NCBI GenBank assembly: GCA_003155465.1
Contig: PMCR01000310.1
Span: forward strand, 1-9,798
Origin: Myxococcales bacterium
Lineage (GTDB): Bacteria; Myxococcota; Polyangia; Fen-1088
Direction: 5' to 3'
DNA: 9,798 nucleotides
In this document: piece after piece, positions 1 to 6,298 of the stretch
Numbering within the stretch: the first letter of the stretch is position 1
How the letters are laid out: every line of letters begins with the position of its first letter
Program-made: the position numbers and the translations under genes
The notes under the pieces: generated by a model
What the model was told of the DNA's origin: nothing
The model's input: only the letters and a program-made list of their open reading frames with translations
The model's database searches: none

Positions 1-287
1 AGCAGGGTGATCTGGTGGGCCAGCGCAGAGCTCGACACGCGCACGAAGAGCGTGCCCTCGTGCAGGCGCTCTGCCCTGGTGTGCTTGCGCAACGGACCTC
101 CTACCGCCTGCTCGTATGCGGCGAAGATACGCTGCTCGCGCGCTCGGTGCTCACCGCCGATGCTCGCCACAACAGCCGACATCAGCGATGCCGCGGTCTC
201 GGGTTCGGCATTCCGGCGCCGCGGACGCGTGGCAGATCTCACGCTGGGAACGGTACCGCCGCCAGGGCCTGCTTGGCAACATGGCAT
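1..287 (-). CDS. DUF721/DciA-like protein, 5' part (runs off left edge)
   Basis: An open minus-strand frame enters from the left edge and has no stop inside the window. The readable part has a basic N-terminal segment, a helical stretch (MSAVVASIGGEHRAREQ), then AYEQAVGGPLRKHTRAERL and EGTLFVRVSSSALAHQ. This matches the DUF721 pattern: a conserved VG, a hydrophobic beta-strand LFVRV, then SS-ALAHQ. DUF721 includes DciA, which helps load the replicative helicase DnaB in bacteria lacking DnaC, so a nucleic-acid-related role is likely from family knowledge. The start is uncertain. ATG at 287 has GAGG five bases upstream. GTG at 242 gives the more usual basic start (RSATRPRRR), and the codons between the two look less GC-biased at third positions, which favours 242. 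The gene is divergent from ridA. The missing C-terminus cannot be judged. Confidence 0.72.
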   Translation of the reverse strand, partial: MPCCQAGPGGGTVPSVRSATRPRRRNAEPETAASLMSAVVASIGGEHRAREQRIFAAYEQAVGGPLRKHTRAERLHEGTLFVRVSSSALAHQITL

Positions 288-316
288 CCTCGAAAACGTG
301 CCCTGTCCAGGCCCCT

Positions 317-325
317 TGCTATCAT
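317..325 (+). promoter_or_regulatory. Extended -10 promoter element upstream of ridA
   Basis: TGCTATCAT reads as a TGn extended -10 followed by a hexamer matching TATAAT at five of six positions. No convincing -35 lies 16-18 bases upstream, but extended -10 promoters tolerate that. Transcription would begin about seven bases downstream, at or next to the GTG at 332, so the mRNA could be leaderless. This is inference from consensus matching only. Confidence 0.35.
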
Positions 326-331
326 GTGGCT

Positions 332-724
332 GTGATCCGAGACATCGTCTCCTCCTCCGCTGCCCCGCGCGCAATTGGCCCCTATTCCCAGGCCGTGATC
401 GCGCAAGGCGCGCGCTACATCTACTGTTCGGGCCAAATCCCGCTCGACCCACAAACCGGCGAGCTGGTGGGCGGCGGCGACGTGAGACAAGAAACCCACC
501 GCGTGATGCAGAACCTGGCGGCCGTGCTCGATGCGGCCGGCGTGTCACTGGACGCCGTGGTCAAGACGACTATCTACCTCACTGACCTGAGGAACTTCGC
601 TGCCGTGAACGAGGCGTACGGCACGTATTTCGGAAGCGCTCCGCCCGCGCGAGCCACCGTGCAGGTCGCAGCGTTGCCCAAGGGGGCGCAGGTCGAAATC
701 GATGCCGTGGCTGTGGCAGGCTGA
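332..724 (+). CDS. ridA: RidA family reactive enamine/imine deaminase
   Basis: RidA (YjgF/YER057c/UK114) hydrolyses reactive 2-aminoacrylate and related enamine/imine intermediates released by PLP enzymes such as threonine dehydratase, giving the 2-ketoacid and ammonia in the cytoplasm. Family proteins are trimers with the active site at subunit interfaces. The 130-residue product has the usual length. Visible signature features are IGPYSQAV (Tyr18), YCSGQIPLDP, the helix QNLAAVLDAAG followed by VVKTTIYLTDL, PARATVQVAALP with the carboxylate-binding Arg107, and VEIDAVAVA with Glu122. GTG at 332 is chosen because it gives normal family length. GTG at 326 would add two residues, and the frame remains open upstream but has no family homology there. 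No Shine-Dalgarno sequence is seen, and an extended -10 sits just upstream. It converges with rpmB across a 33-bp gap with no clear terminator. Confidence 0.95.
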   Translation: MIRDIVSSSAAPRAIGPYSQAVIAQGARYIYCSGQIPLDPQTGELVGGGDVRQETHRVMQNLAAVLDAAGVSLDAVVKTTIYLTDLRNFAAVNEAYGTYFGSAPPARATVQVAALPKGAQVEIDAVAVAG

Positions 725-757
725 ATTGAGAGCGCCGAATGCGACGCCGAATCGAGG

Positions 758-949
758 CTATGGGGCCTTGGCCACGAAACCGGAGCGAATACAACGAGTG
801 CAGACGCGCACCCGCTTTCGCGAGCCGCCGATCGTGACATGCACGTTCTGCAGGTTCGGCCGCTGCTGGCTCTTGGTTTTGATATTCGAGTGGCTAACGT
901 TGTTGGCCACTCTTCTCTGTTTGCCGCAAATTGCACACTGCGCAGGCAT
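758..949 (-). CDS. rpmB: 50S ribosomal protein bL28
   Basis: The 63-residue product is bL28, a small basic protein of the large ribosomal subunit. It opens with CAICGKQRRVANNVSHSNIK, where the NNVSH-N-KTK pattern is typical, and continues with RPNLQNV and a C-terminal VRVCTRCIRSGFV. Two CxxC pairs (Cys5/Cys8 and Cys50/Cys53) mark the zinc-binding version of the protein. The ATG at 949 is preferred because it gives the usual length and has GGAG at 955-958, five bases upstream. The frame stays open to 1012, but that would add 21 residues without family similarity. It is transcribed divergently from the exported repeat protein, 36 bp away, and convergently with ridA. Confidence 0.95.
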   Translation of the reverse strand: MPAQCAICGKQRRVANNVSHSNIKTKSQQRPNLQNVHVTIGGSRKRVRVCTRCIRSGFVAKAP

Positions 950-969
950 GGGTTCTCCGGAAGCGCGTA

Positions 970-998
970 CCATTAGCACTGACTGATGCGCGCCGCAA
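970..998 (-). promoter_or_regulatory. Possible sigma70-type promoter for rpmB
   Basis: On the minus strand TTGCGG (993-998) and TAATGG (970-975) are separated by exactly 17 bases, and the -10 is preceded by TGC, an extended -10 pattern. The predicted start near 963 would give a leader of about 14 bases containing the GGAG before rpmB. Hexamer matches are modest. If the plus-strand gene starts at 986, the -35 lies inside its first codons. Confidence 0.3.
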
Positions 999-2593
999 GC
1001 ACTCACAGACAAGCAAACCTGGTCACTCTCGGGGTGATGGGGCTCATCCTCGTGGCAGTCTGCGGGCTCGCTTGCCGAAAATCCGAGCCGAGGCGCAATG
1101 CGCTAGGAGATGCTGTACTGGCGCCAGCGCGAAAAACACCCTCGCCCGTCGATCTCGTCGGCGTGGTGCAGGATAGCGGCGGAACGCCCCTACCAGATGC
1201 CCTAGTCATCGCCTGGCCCAAGGGCAAGAACGAGGGTTCCGTGGTTCAAGCGCGCTCGAATTCCGAGGGGCGCTTCGTGTTGACCGGCATGCGGCCCGGG
1301 ACATGGACCCTACTGGCCGAGGCAGCTGGCTTCGGCACGCTGGAAGTCGACCGAGTCGTGCCAGATACCGGGCCAGATGCCGGATCGTTCGTCCTTTCTC
1401 TCGAAGGGGAGGGGCGCAGCCTGGGCGGCATCGTGCTCGGCACCCCGACCCGCGCCGAACCCGGGGCGCGTGTGGTGCTGGGCGGGCCGAGCCTGCGCTG
1501 GCCGCGCGAGACAGTGGCAGATAGCCATGGCGTCTTCTCGTTTGCGGGTCTGGGTCTGGGACGTTTCGCGATTCGCGCCACCCATGGCAAGCTGGTGTCA
1601 GCGGCAGCCAGTCAGGTGATCGAAGAAAGCACAGGCCATCTGGCCCCTTTGCGGTTGCTGCTGGGTCCGGGCGCATTCGTGGAGGGCCGGGTGTGCGACG
1701 ACATGGGCCGGAACCTTTCTGGGGCCACTGTGGATGTGCTGACCACGCCATCCGATGACCTACCCGTCACTTGCCAGTCGGACCAGGAAGGCAAGTTCAC
1801 CGTCGGGCCGATGCGGCCGGGTCGCTACCAGGTTGTCGCCCGGCTTGAAGGCCACATCCTGCTGGATGCGCCGGAGATCTTGCTTGGCGCCGGGAGCAGG
1901 GTCCAGGTTGCCCCCAGACTCGCGCGGGCAGCCACCGTATCGGGCCGGGTGCTCGACGAGAATGGCTTTCCACTGCGCGCAGCGCCCGTGTCCGTGGTGG
2001 GGCTGGTCGGGGGCAAGGACGAAATGATCGTCCTCCCGGGCGCCTTGCCCACGGCGGCCGAGGCAGCCGAGTTGCCGCCGGGCTCGGTGGCGCGCCAGGG
2101 CAGCATTCGCACTGCGCTTTCCGATGCGCAGGGACGCTTCGAGGTCAGGGGATTGGCTCCGGGACCCTCTCGCCTTCAGGTCTCACCGGCCGACAAGCTG
2201 CCCTTGCGACTCGATCCACTCCTCCTTGCCCCGGGCGATGCACGGGCTCTTGGTGATGTCGTCGTGCAAACCGGAGTCCTGCTCTCGGGACGCGTGCTGG
2301 ACCAGAATGGCCAGGCCCTCGATGGCGCTCAGGTGGAAGCCCGTGCTGCCGGGAAGCCGGCGCGACCCGCTATCCGGATCACATCCGACCCGCAAGGCCA
2401 GTTCTTCATCCGTGTGCCGGTGGGAGAGTACGCGATGTCCGCGCAAGCCCAAGGCCATGCGCCCCAGGCCATCCCCCTGGTGCGTGCACTCGGGAATCCG
2501 GATCCAGTGGAGTTCCGGCTGGCGCCCCGCGCGGCTAGCGCCGACGCCGGGCCAGCATTGCCATCGCGAGGAGTCCCAGCACGCAGGCCATAG
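986..2593 (+). CDS. Exported carboxypeptidase-regulatory-like repeat protein, possible lipoprotein
   Basis: This 535-residue protein of unknown specific role begins with a signal-like segment: basic N-terminus, hydrophobic core VMGLILVAVCGLAC, then charged RKSEPRR. Cys30 could be lipidated, although GLAC is a weak lipobox. The rest is about five beta-sandwich repeats of the carboxypeptidase-regulatory-like type, near residues 57-115, 143-200, 230-290, 316-403 and 431-490. Each follows the pattern GxVxDxxGxPLxxAxV, then S(D/N)xxGxFxxxxxxPGxxxLxAxAxGH; examples are GRVLDENGFPL and GRVLDQNGQAL. Such domains usually mediate adhesion or protein contacts outside the cytoplasm; no catalytic domain is visible. 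A start at ATG 1037 would still leave a short hydrophobic leader. No Shine-Dalgarno is clear at 986. The 3' end overlaps the convergent protease gene by 59 bp. Confidence 0.85.
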   Translation: MRAASTHRQANLVTLGVMGLILVAVCGLACRKSEPRRNALGDAVLAPARKTPSPVDLVGVVQDSGGTPLPDALVIAWPKGKNEGSVVQARSNSEGRFVLTGMRPGTWTLLAEAAGFGTLEVDRVVPDTGPDAGSFVLSLEGEGRSLGGIVLGTPTRAEPGARVVLGGPSLRWPRETVADSHGVFSFAGLGLGRFAIRATHGKLVSAAASQVIEESTGHLAPLRLLLGPGAFVEGRVCDDMGRNLSGATVDVLTTPSDDLPVTCQSDQEGKFTVGPMRPGRYQVVARLEGHILLDAPEILLGAGSRVQVAPRLARAATVSGRVLDENGFPLRAAPVSVVGLVGGKDEMIVLPGALPTAAEAAELPPGSVARQGSIRTALSDAQGRFEVRGLAPGPSRLQVSPADKLPLRLDPLLLAPGDARALGDVVVQTGVLLSGRVLDQNGQALDGAQVEARAAGKPARPAIRITSDPQGQFFIRVPVGEYAMSAQAQGHAPQAIPLVRALGNPDPVEFRLAPRAASADAGPALPSRGVPARRP

Positions 2594-3506
2594 AGCCAGG
2601 TCCTGGTCGGGCCGTGTAGGAACAACCGCCGCCGCCTGATGTAGTGCCAGATCCCGACGGAGGGAGGCACGCGGGGCTGGAACAGGTGCCGGATCCGCCG
2701 CACGCGGAGCTAGCCGTGAAGGGATAGATGTCGCATGCGCCCTGCACGTCATCTGGTGACAAGCTGCGCATCTCCACTTCTGCACCGGGCGTGGCAACCG
2801 AGACGTACATCGTGGTCTCCGTGATGGAGGGCGGGTTGTCTGCGCCGCAATTAGGCACGGGGTTGCCGTTGTTGTCCGTTGGCCGTGGCACCAGTGTGCC
2901 GTCCGAACGAGTCGCGCCCGGGATGAAGCAGGTGTGATCCAGCCCAATGATATGCCCGAACTCGTGGGTGACCGCGCCCTGGAAATCGTGGGTCTTGAGC
3001 CCGGCCAGCTCGGGACGTCCTACGTAGTCTCCCCACGTGAAGTTGACGGCATTGACTTCCAAGTCGGCGTCCAATATCTCGCCGCTGGTCTTGCGTTGGA
3101 ACACCGAAGTGATGGCCAGGGCACTGGAGTCGTAGCAGAAGCCATCGCTGGGCAGGGGATCGGCGCACCACGTGTCTTGGCGGAAGATCAATCGATTGTG
3201 CTGGTCCATGCCCACCGGGCCGGCGACATCGGGGACAGAGACCACGTTGAAGAGCACGTTGCTACATTGTTGAACCCCATCGAGCGAGGCCTGACTCCAG
3301 GCCGCGCCCGCTGCTTGAGCCGCGCTGAAGTATCCCTCAGCCTCCAACTCGGGCGGAGGGGCGCCCAATGAGAACTCCACGGTCACGCAGGGCGCTTTCC
3401 ACGCCGTGGGCACGCCCGCGGTGGTCGTCGTGCGCACGTAGGCCGAGGCAGGAATAGACAGGGTTAGCAGCAGAGCGTTGGTCACCAGAACGGTTCGGGT
3501 ATTCAT
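2535..3506 (-). CDS. Secreted matrixin-type zinc metalloprotease with MYXO-CTERM-like tail
   Basis: This 323-residue exported metallopeptidase is of the matrixin-like (M10) metzincin type. A signal peptide occupies residues 1-22 and ends in ASA. The zinc site is HEFGHIIGLDH, with His181, Glu182, His185 and His191; Met233 in ETTMYVSV is the probable Met-turn. A conserved tail segment follows (LSPDDVQGACDIYPF). After a Ser/Gly/Cys-rich linker the protein ends with GGGGCS near residue 295, a hydrophobic stretch and RRRR. This is the MYXO-CTERM arrangement, which in myxobacteria directs proteins to the outer surface after processing at the Cys. ATG at 3506 is chosen because it starts the signal peptide; the frame is open to 3677 but that extension looks non-coding. 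No strong Shine-Dalgarno is present. The start lies 19 bp after the preceding gene's stop, so it is probably last in a four-gene operon. Substrate unknown. Confidence 0.92.
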   Translation of the reverse strand: MNTRTVLVTNALLLTLSIPASAYVRTTTTAGVPTAWKAPCVTVEFSLGAPPPELEAEGYFSAAQAAGAAWSQASLDGVQQCSNVLFNVVSVPDVAGPVGMDQHNRLIFRQDTWCADPLPSDGFCYDSSALAITSVFQRKTSGEILDADLEVNAVNFTWGDYVGRPELAGLKTHDFQGAVTHEFGHIIGLDHTCFIPGATRSDGTLVPRPTDNNGNPVPNCGADNPPSITETTMYVSVATPGAEVEMRSLSPDDVQGACDIYPFTASSACGGSGTCSSPACLPPSGSGTTSGGGGCSYTARPGPGSMACVLGLLAMAMLARRRR

Positions 3507-3525
3507 GGAGGATGCCCCGGTTCTC

Positions 3526-4077
3526 CTACGGCCTGACCAGCGCGCGCACTCGTTGGCGAAGTTCATCCAATGCCACAGCCGGCTCAGGTAGGGCCGGTTG
3601 CAGCCCGCCGTGGGAATCACGTCGCACGACCGCGGAATGCTCTGCGGATTCGGCCACCCAGCGCTTGGCCGTGCCATCCCAACGGAGGGGGCGCTTGCCC
3701 TGACTCATTCCCACCACTCGGGGCGTACCCTGGCCGGCGAGAAACAGCACCGCCTTCTCGCCCGGCGCGAAACTGGGCATGCCGTGGACGAGCATTTCGA
3801 TATCGCCCACGGTGCCTCCCGGCTGAACGATGACCAGGCGTTGGTCAGGAGCATCCGAGCCCTTCCAAGCTTCCTCGACCCTGATCTCGATGCGCGTGTG
3901 GATGTTTCGGCCCGAGGCATCCCACTCGCTTCTTGCTGATACGACCTGCGCGACGACGATGCGTTCAGCTCGCGCGGTCAACTCAGCAAGGTCCAAGGCC
4001 TGGACAAGCGAACCCGCCGCTAGCGATGGCACCAGCAAGGCTGCCAGGCCCAGGGCAACACTTCGAAGGAACCTCAT
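3526..4077 (-). CDS. Small exported protein of unknown function, upstream of matrixin
   Basis: I do not recognise a named domain in this 183-residue protein. It begins with a clear signal peptide (MRFLRSVALGLAALLVPSLA, probable cleavage after residues 20-23). The mature part starts with LDLAELTARAERIVVAQVVS and then a predicted beta-rich core: IHTRIEIRVEEAWKG, LVIVQPGGTVGDIEMLVHGM, SFAPGEKAVLFLAG. The pattern of strand, GG-VGD, GMPxFxxGE and VLFL resembles uncharacterised exported proteins that I recall beside matrixins in deltaproteobacteria; that association is from memory and not checked. ATG at 4077 is chosen for the signal peptide; an upstream extension to 4167 overlaps the GT51 gene and is unlikely. 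There is no Shine-Dalgarno, but a TGGTAATCT element ends seven bases before the ATG. Spacing is 16 bp to the upstream gene and 19 bp to the protease. Confidence 0.85.
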   Translation of the reverse strand: MRFLRSVALGLAALLVPSLAAGSLVQALDLAELTARAERIVVAQVVSARSEWDASGRNIHTRIEIRVEEAWKGSDAPDQRLVIVQPGGTVGDIEMLVHGMPSFAPGEKAVLFLAGQGTPRVVGMSQGKRPLRWDGTAKRWVAESAEHSAVVRRDSHGGLQPALPEPAVALDELRQRVRALVRP

Positions 4078-4084
4078 GGCAACA

Positions 4085-4093
4085 AGATTACCA
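4085..4093 (-). promoter_or_regulatory. Extended -10-like element before the small exported protein
   Basis: On the minus strand TGGTAATCT fits a TGn plus -10 pattern (three of six hexamer matches) and ends seven bases before the ATG at 4077. It fills most of the 16-bp gap after the GT51 gene. If active, it would give a leaderless mRNA for the last two genes of the run. No good -35 is seen at the usual distance, so this is weak. Confidence 0.2.
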
Positions 4094-6265
4094 CTACGGC
4101 GCCGGGTGCGTCGTGAACTCTTTGTCAATCCTGCGCAGCGCCGGCTTGGTTCCCCGGGCCGCGGCAAGCTCCGCAGCCGTGAGACGGCCGCTACGCCTCA
4201 TCATCGCCAGTAGATCATGGAGTCTCTGCAGCCAACCGTCGTCCACATGGCCATCGCGAAAACGCCGCGCCAGCACGTGCGGGTTGGGCGTCAGGGCCGC
4301 CAAGTAGGCAGACTCGATGGGCCGGAGCTGGTGCAGTTCCTTCCCGAAGTAGACCCGCGCAGCCTGCCGAACGCCGCGAATTCCGGGACCGAGGTCGATC
4401 ACGTTCAAGTAGAGCTCGAGGATACGTTCCTTCCCGAGAAGGTTGTGCAGGCGCCACGCCAGCACCGTTTCCTCCAGTTTTCGGGCCAGAGTTCGATGGG
4501 GAGCCAGGAACAGATTCTTGGCCAGTTGCTGGGTGATCGTGCTGGCGCCGCGTCCGAAAGTCCCAGTCTCGAGATCCTGCACCAGAGCATGACGAATCAT
4601 CTCGATATCGAAGCCGTTGTGCACGAAGAAACGGCTATCCTCAGACGTGAGGAAGGCCGCCGGGAGGTGTCTTGGCATCTCGGCCAATGAGGCAAAATCT
4701 GGGTTGTCCTTGCCCAGAGGGAGGTGCGGCGCCCGCGAACCGGTTGGCGTTCCCTGAAGCAGGGCGGGTGTCAAGCTGGCCAGCACGTGTGGTTCAGTCT
4801 TGACCGTACAGCGGGGGTTGACACGGACGTCGAGGGTCAGGGTTTCCCAGGCAGCCGCGTCGAAAGAAAAGGCGACGGACACGCCCAGCTTCCCGCCGAG
4901 AGAGAGGCCCTCCAATGCCTGCCGGACGGGCGGAGCAGCTGAGGCGAGCAGGGACGCGCACGCCAAGGGTGCTGCGGGCGGCGTGCTGATGGTGATCTCG
5001 CCCCGGGGCGTTCCCAGCAGCTCGGCCCAGCCCTTGGCGTTCAGTTGCGCACCGAACGCGCGCACCTCGGCTGATTCGATGTCGACCCGGCCGGCCGCGA
5101 TTGCCACCTGGCCACTGGCGTGGATTTCCAGGCCCACGTCGCGCCAGGGGGTCCGGTCCACCGCCACATGGTGCACCTCCAGCCCGCGCAGCTGGCTGTC
5201 GAGCTGAAAGAGGACGCGCCGTCGTTCCATGTCGAACGATGTCACGAGGCGCAGATCGGCGCGTGCCTCATCCAATCCCACCCCCCGCGGCTCCGTCACG
5301 ACACCGAGCGCACGCAAGGCCAGATCGCGGACCTCCACCTGCAGGTCAGCCACCTCGCCCGCCGTCCGGTACGAGATGCGCAGACCCGGGGATGACCCCT
5401 CGGGATCGTCCCTGCGAAGCTCGACGGACAGGTCCTGCCCAACTAGGCGTGCCGCGACCGTCGCGTCCTCGGCGAGAACGCCGCCGCCGGGGATCGCCAG
5501 ACTGACCCGCCGCCCCGTCGCAGTCACCGGCATCCCGCGCGCGCTCTCAACCACCAGCTCGGGCAAGCGCAGGGTCGCGGCTGCGCCCACCTCGACGACC
5601 AGATCTCGCACCAGTACCGATTCCCGACCTTGGGGCGTGCGCTGGAAGCTGGCATCGGGCGTGCGAAAACTGACCCGCAATCCGCCCGGCAGAACCACCG
5701 CACCATGCACCCACGCCCTTCGGACGACAAGCGCAACCGACCCTTCGCGGAAAGGACGCCGACTGCCCGAAGCGGGGGACGGTCCCGCTGTCGACGGCTG
5801 TCCGAAAACATTGTCGGCTGCTCCGGTGCGCAGGTATTCGACGTCCAGACCGTCCGCCGTCACCTCGGCGGGTTCCCAGAATCCATGTGCCGGGCCGCCC
5901 AGTCGCACGACGATACGCTCCGCACGCACCATCGGCTCCGAATCGAACGGAGGCTCCCCGAAGACATCCACGCCATGCGCGACCAGCGTGCGCAGCCCCC
6001 CTATGCCAATGCTGTCTACCCGAACACGACGCCCAATCGCCCGTTCCAAGTGGGCTCTAAGCCACGGCACAAGGCACTTGTTCCACAGCCCGATGCCGAC
6101 CGGCACCATGATCAGGATGGCCAGGGCGGCGGTTCCAAGAAAGATGAGACGGCGGGCTGTAGGGCGCAAGCGGCACCATGGTACCGCTTGTACCGCCTCT
6201 CGAAAACTCGTAGTTGGGTGAGCGGCTCCTTCCTCCGTCCGCCGGACCCGCCCCGGGACCGGCAA
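4094..6265 (-). CDS. Membrane-anchored AsmA-like/GT51 peptidoglycan transglycosylase fusion
   Basis: The C-terminal third (about residues 515-700) is a GT51 glycosyltransferase domain, which polymerises lipid II into glycan strands on the outer face of the inner membrane. All main motifs are present: EDSRFFVHNGFD with catalytic Glu542, GASTITQQLAKN (573-584), RKLEE (595-599) and KERILELYLN (612-621), followed by LGPGIRGVRQAARVYFGK as in monofunctional MtgA-type enzymes. No transpeptidase domain follows. The N-terminus has one membrane helix (about 39-61), and residues 65-510 form a long beta-rich region resembling AsmA-family repeats (for example VRVDSIGIGGLRTLVAHGVD). MtgA proteins are about 240 residues; this one is 723. 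The start is TTG at 6265 or TTG at 6169; no ATG or GTG precedes the helix. The reading frame continues upstream in frame to the TAG of the Ddl-like gene, 33 bp away. The AsmA assignment is less certain than GT51. Confidence 0.88.
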   Translation of the reverse strand: MPVPGRVRRTEEGAAHPTTSFREAVQAVPWCRLRPTARRLIFLGTAALAILIMVPVGIGLWNKCLVPWLRAHLERAIGRRVRVDSIGIGGLRTLVAHGVDVFGEPPFDSEPMVRAERIVVRLGGPAHGFWEPAEVTADGLDVEYLRTGAADNVFGQPSTAGPSPASGSRRPFREGSVALVVRRAWVHGAVVLPGGLRVSFRTPDASFQRTPQGRESVLVRDLVVEVGAAATLRLPELVVESARGMPVTATGRRVSLAIPGGGVLAEDATVAARLVGQDLSVELRRDDPEGSSPGLRISYRTAGEVADLQVEVRDLALRALGVVTEPRGVGLDEARADLRLVTSFDMERRRVLFQLDSQLRGLEVHHVAVDRTPWRDVGLEIHASGQVAIAAGRVDIESAEVRAFGAQLNAKGWAELLGTPRGEITISTPPAAPLACASLLASAAPPVRQALEGLSLGGKLGVSVAFSFDAAAWETLTLDVRVNPRCTVKTEPHVLASLTPALLQGTPTGSRAPHLPLGKDNPDFASLAEMPRHLPAAFLTSEDSRFFVHNGFDIEMIRHALVQDLETGTFGRGASTITQQLAKNLFLAPHRTLARKLEETVLAWRLHNLLGKERILELYLNVIDLGPGIRGVRQAARVYFGKELHQLRPIESAYLAALTPNPHVLARRFRDGHVDDGWLQRLHDLLAMMRRSGRLTAAELAAARGTKPALRRIDKEFTTHPAP
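6167..6190. repeat. 24-bp near-perfect palindrome at the GT51 gene 5' end
   Basis: The 24 bases form an inverted repeat with no spacer: 11 of 12 base pairs match, and the only mismatch is 6174 against 6183. The centre is ACCATGGT. One end covers the alternative TTG start (6167-6169 on the minus strand). With no loop it resembles a dimeric DNA-binding site more than an RNA hairpin. It lies inside the coding frame if translation begins at 6265. Confidence 0.5.
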
Positions 6266-6298
6266 TCTCCACCGGTCAAGGATTTTCCAAGATCGGTG

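Noticed and set aside
116..331. N-terminal extension of ridA by 72 codons
   Set aside because: The frame is open, but RidA proteins are about 130 residues and the extension overlaps the divergent gene without any recognisable domain.
7..585. 192-codon plus-strand ORF at the left edge
   Set aside because: It overlaps ridA in another frame and lies antisense to the DUF721-like gene; its translation is Arg/Pro/Ala-rich with no family pattern, as expected for a high-GC shadow frame.
764..774. GGCC inverted repeat as a terminator between ridA and rpmB
   Set aside because: The stem is about four base pairs, lies within the rpmB coding end, and has no following T-run.
3507..3677. 57-codon upstream extension of the matrixin gene
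   Set aside because: It would bury the signal peptide and overlaps the preceding gene by about 150 bp.
5229..6221. 330-codon plus-strand ORF
   Set aside because: Antisense to the AsmA-GT51 gene, rich in Ser/Arg/Thr/Pro and without family features.
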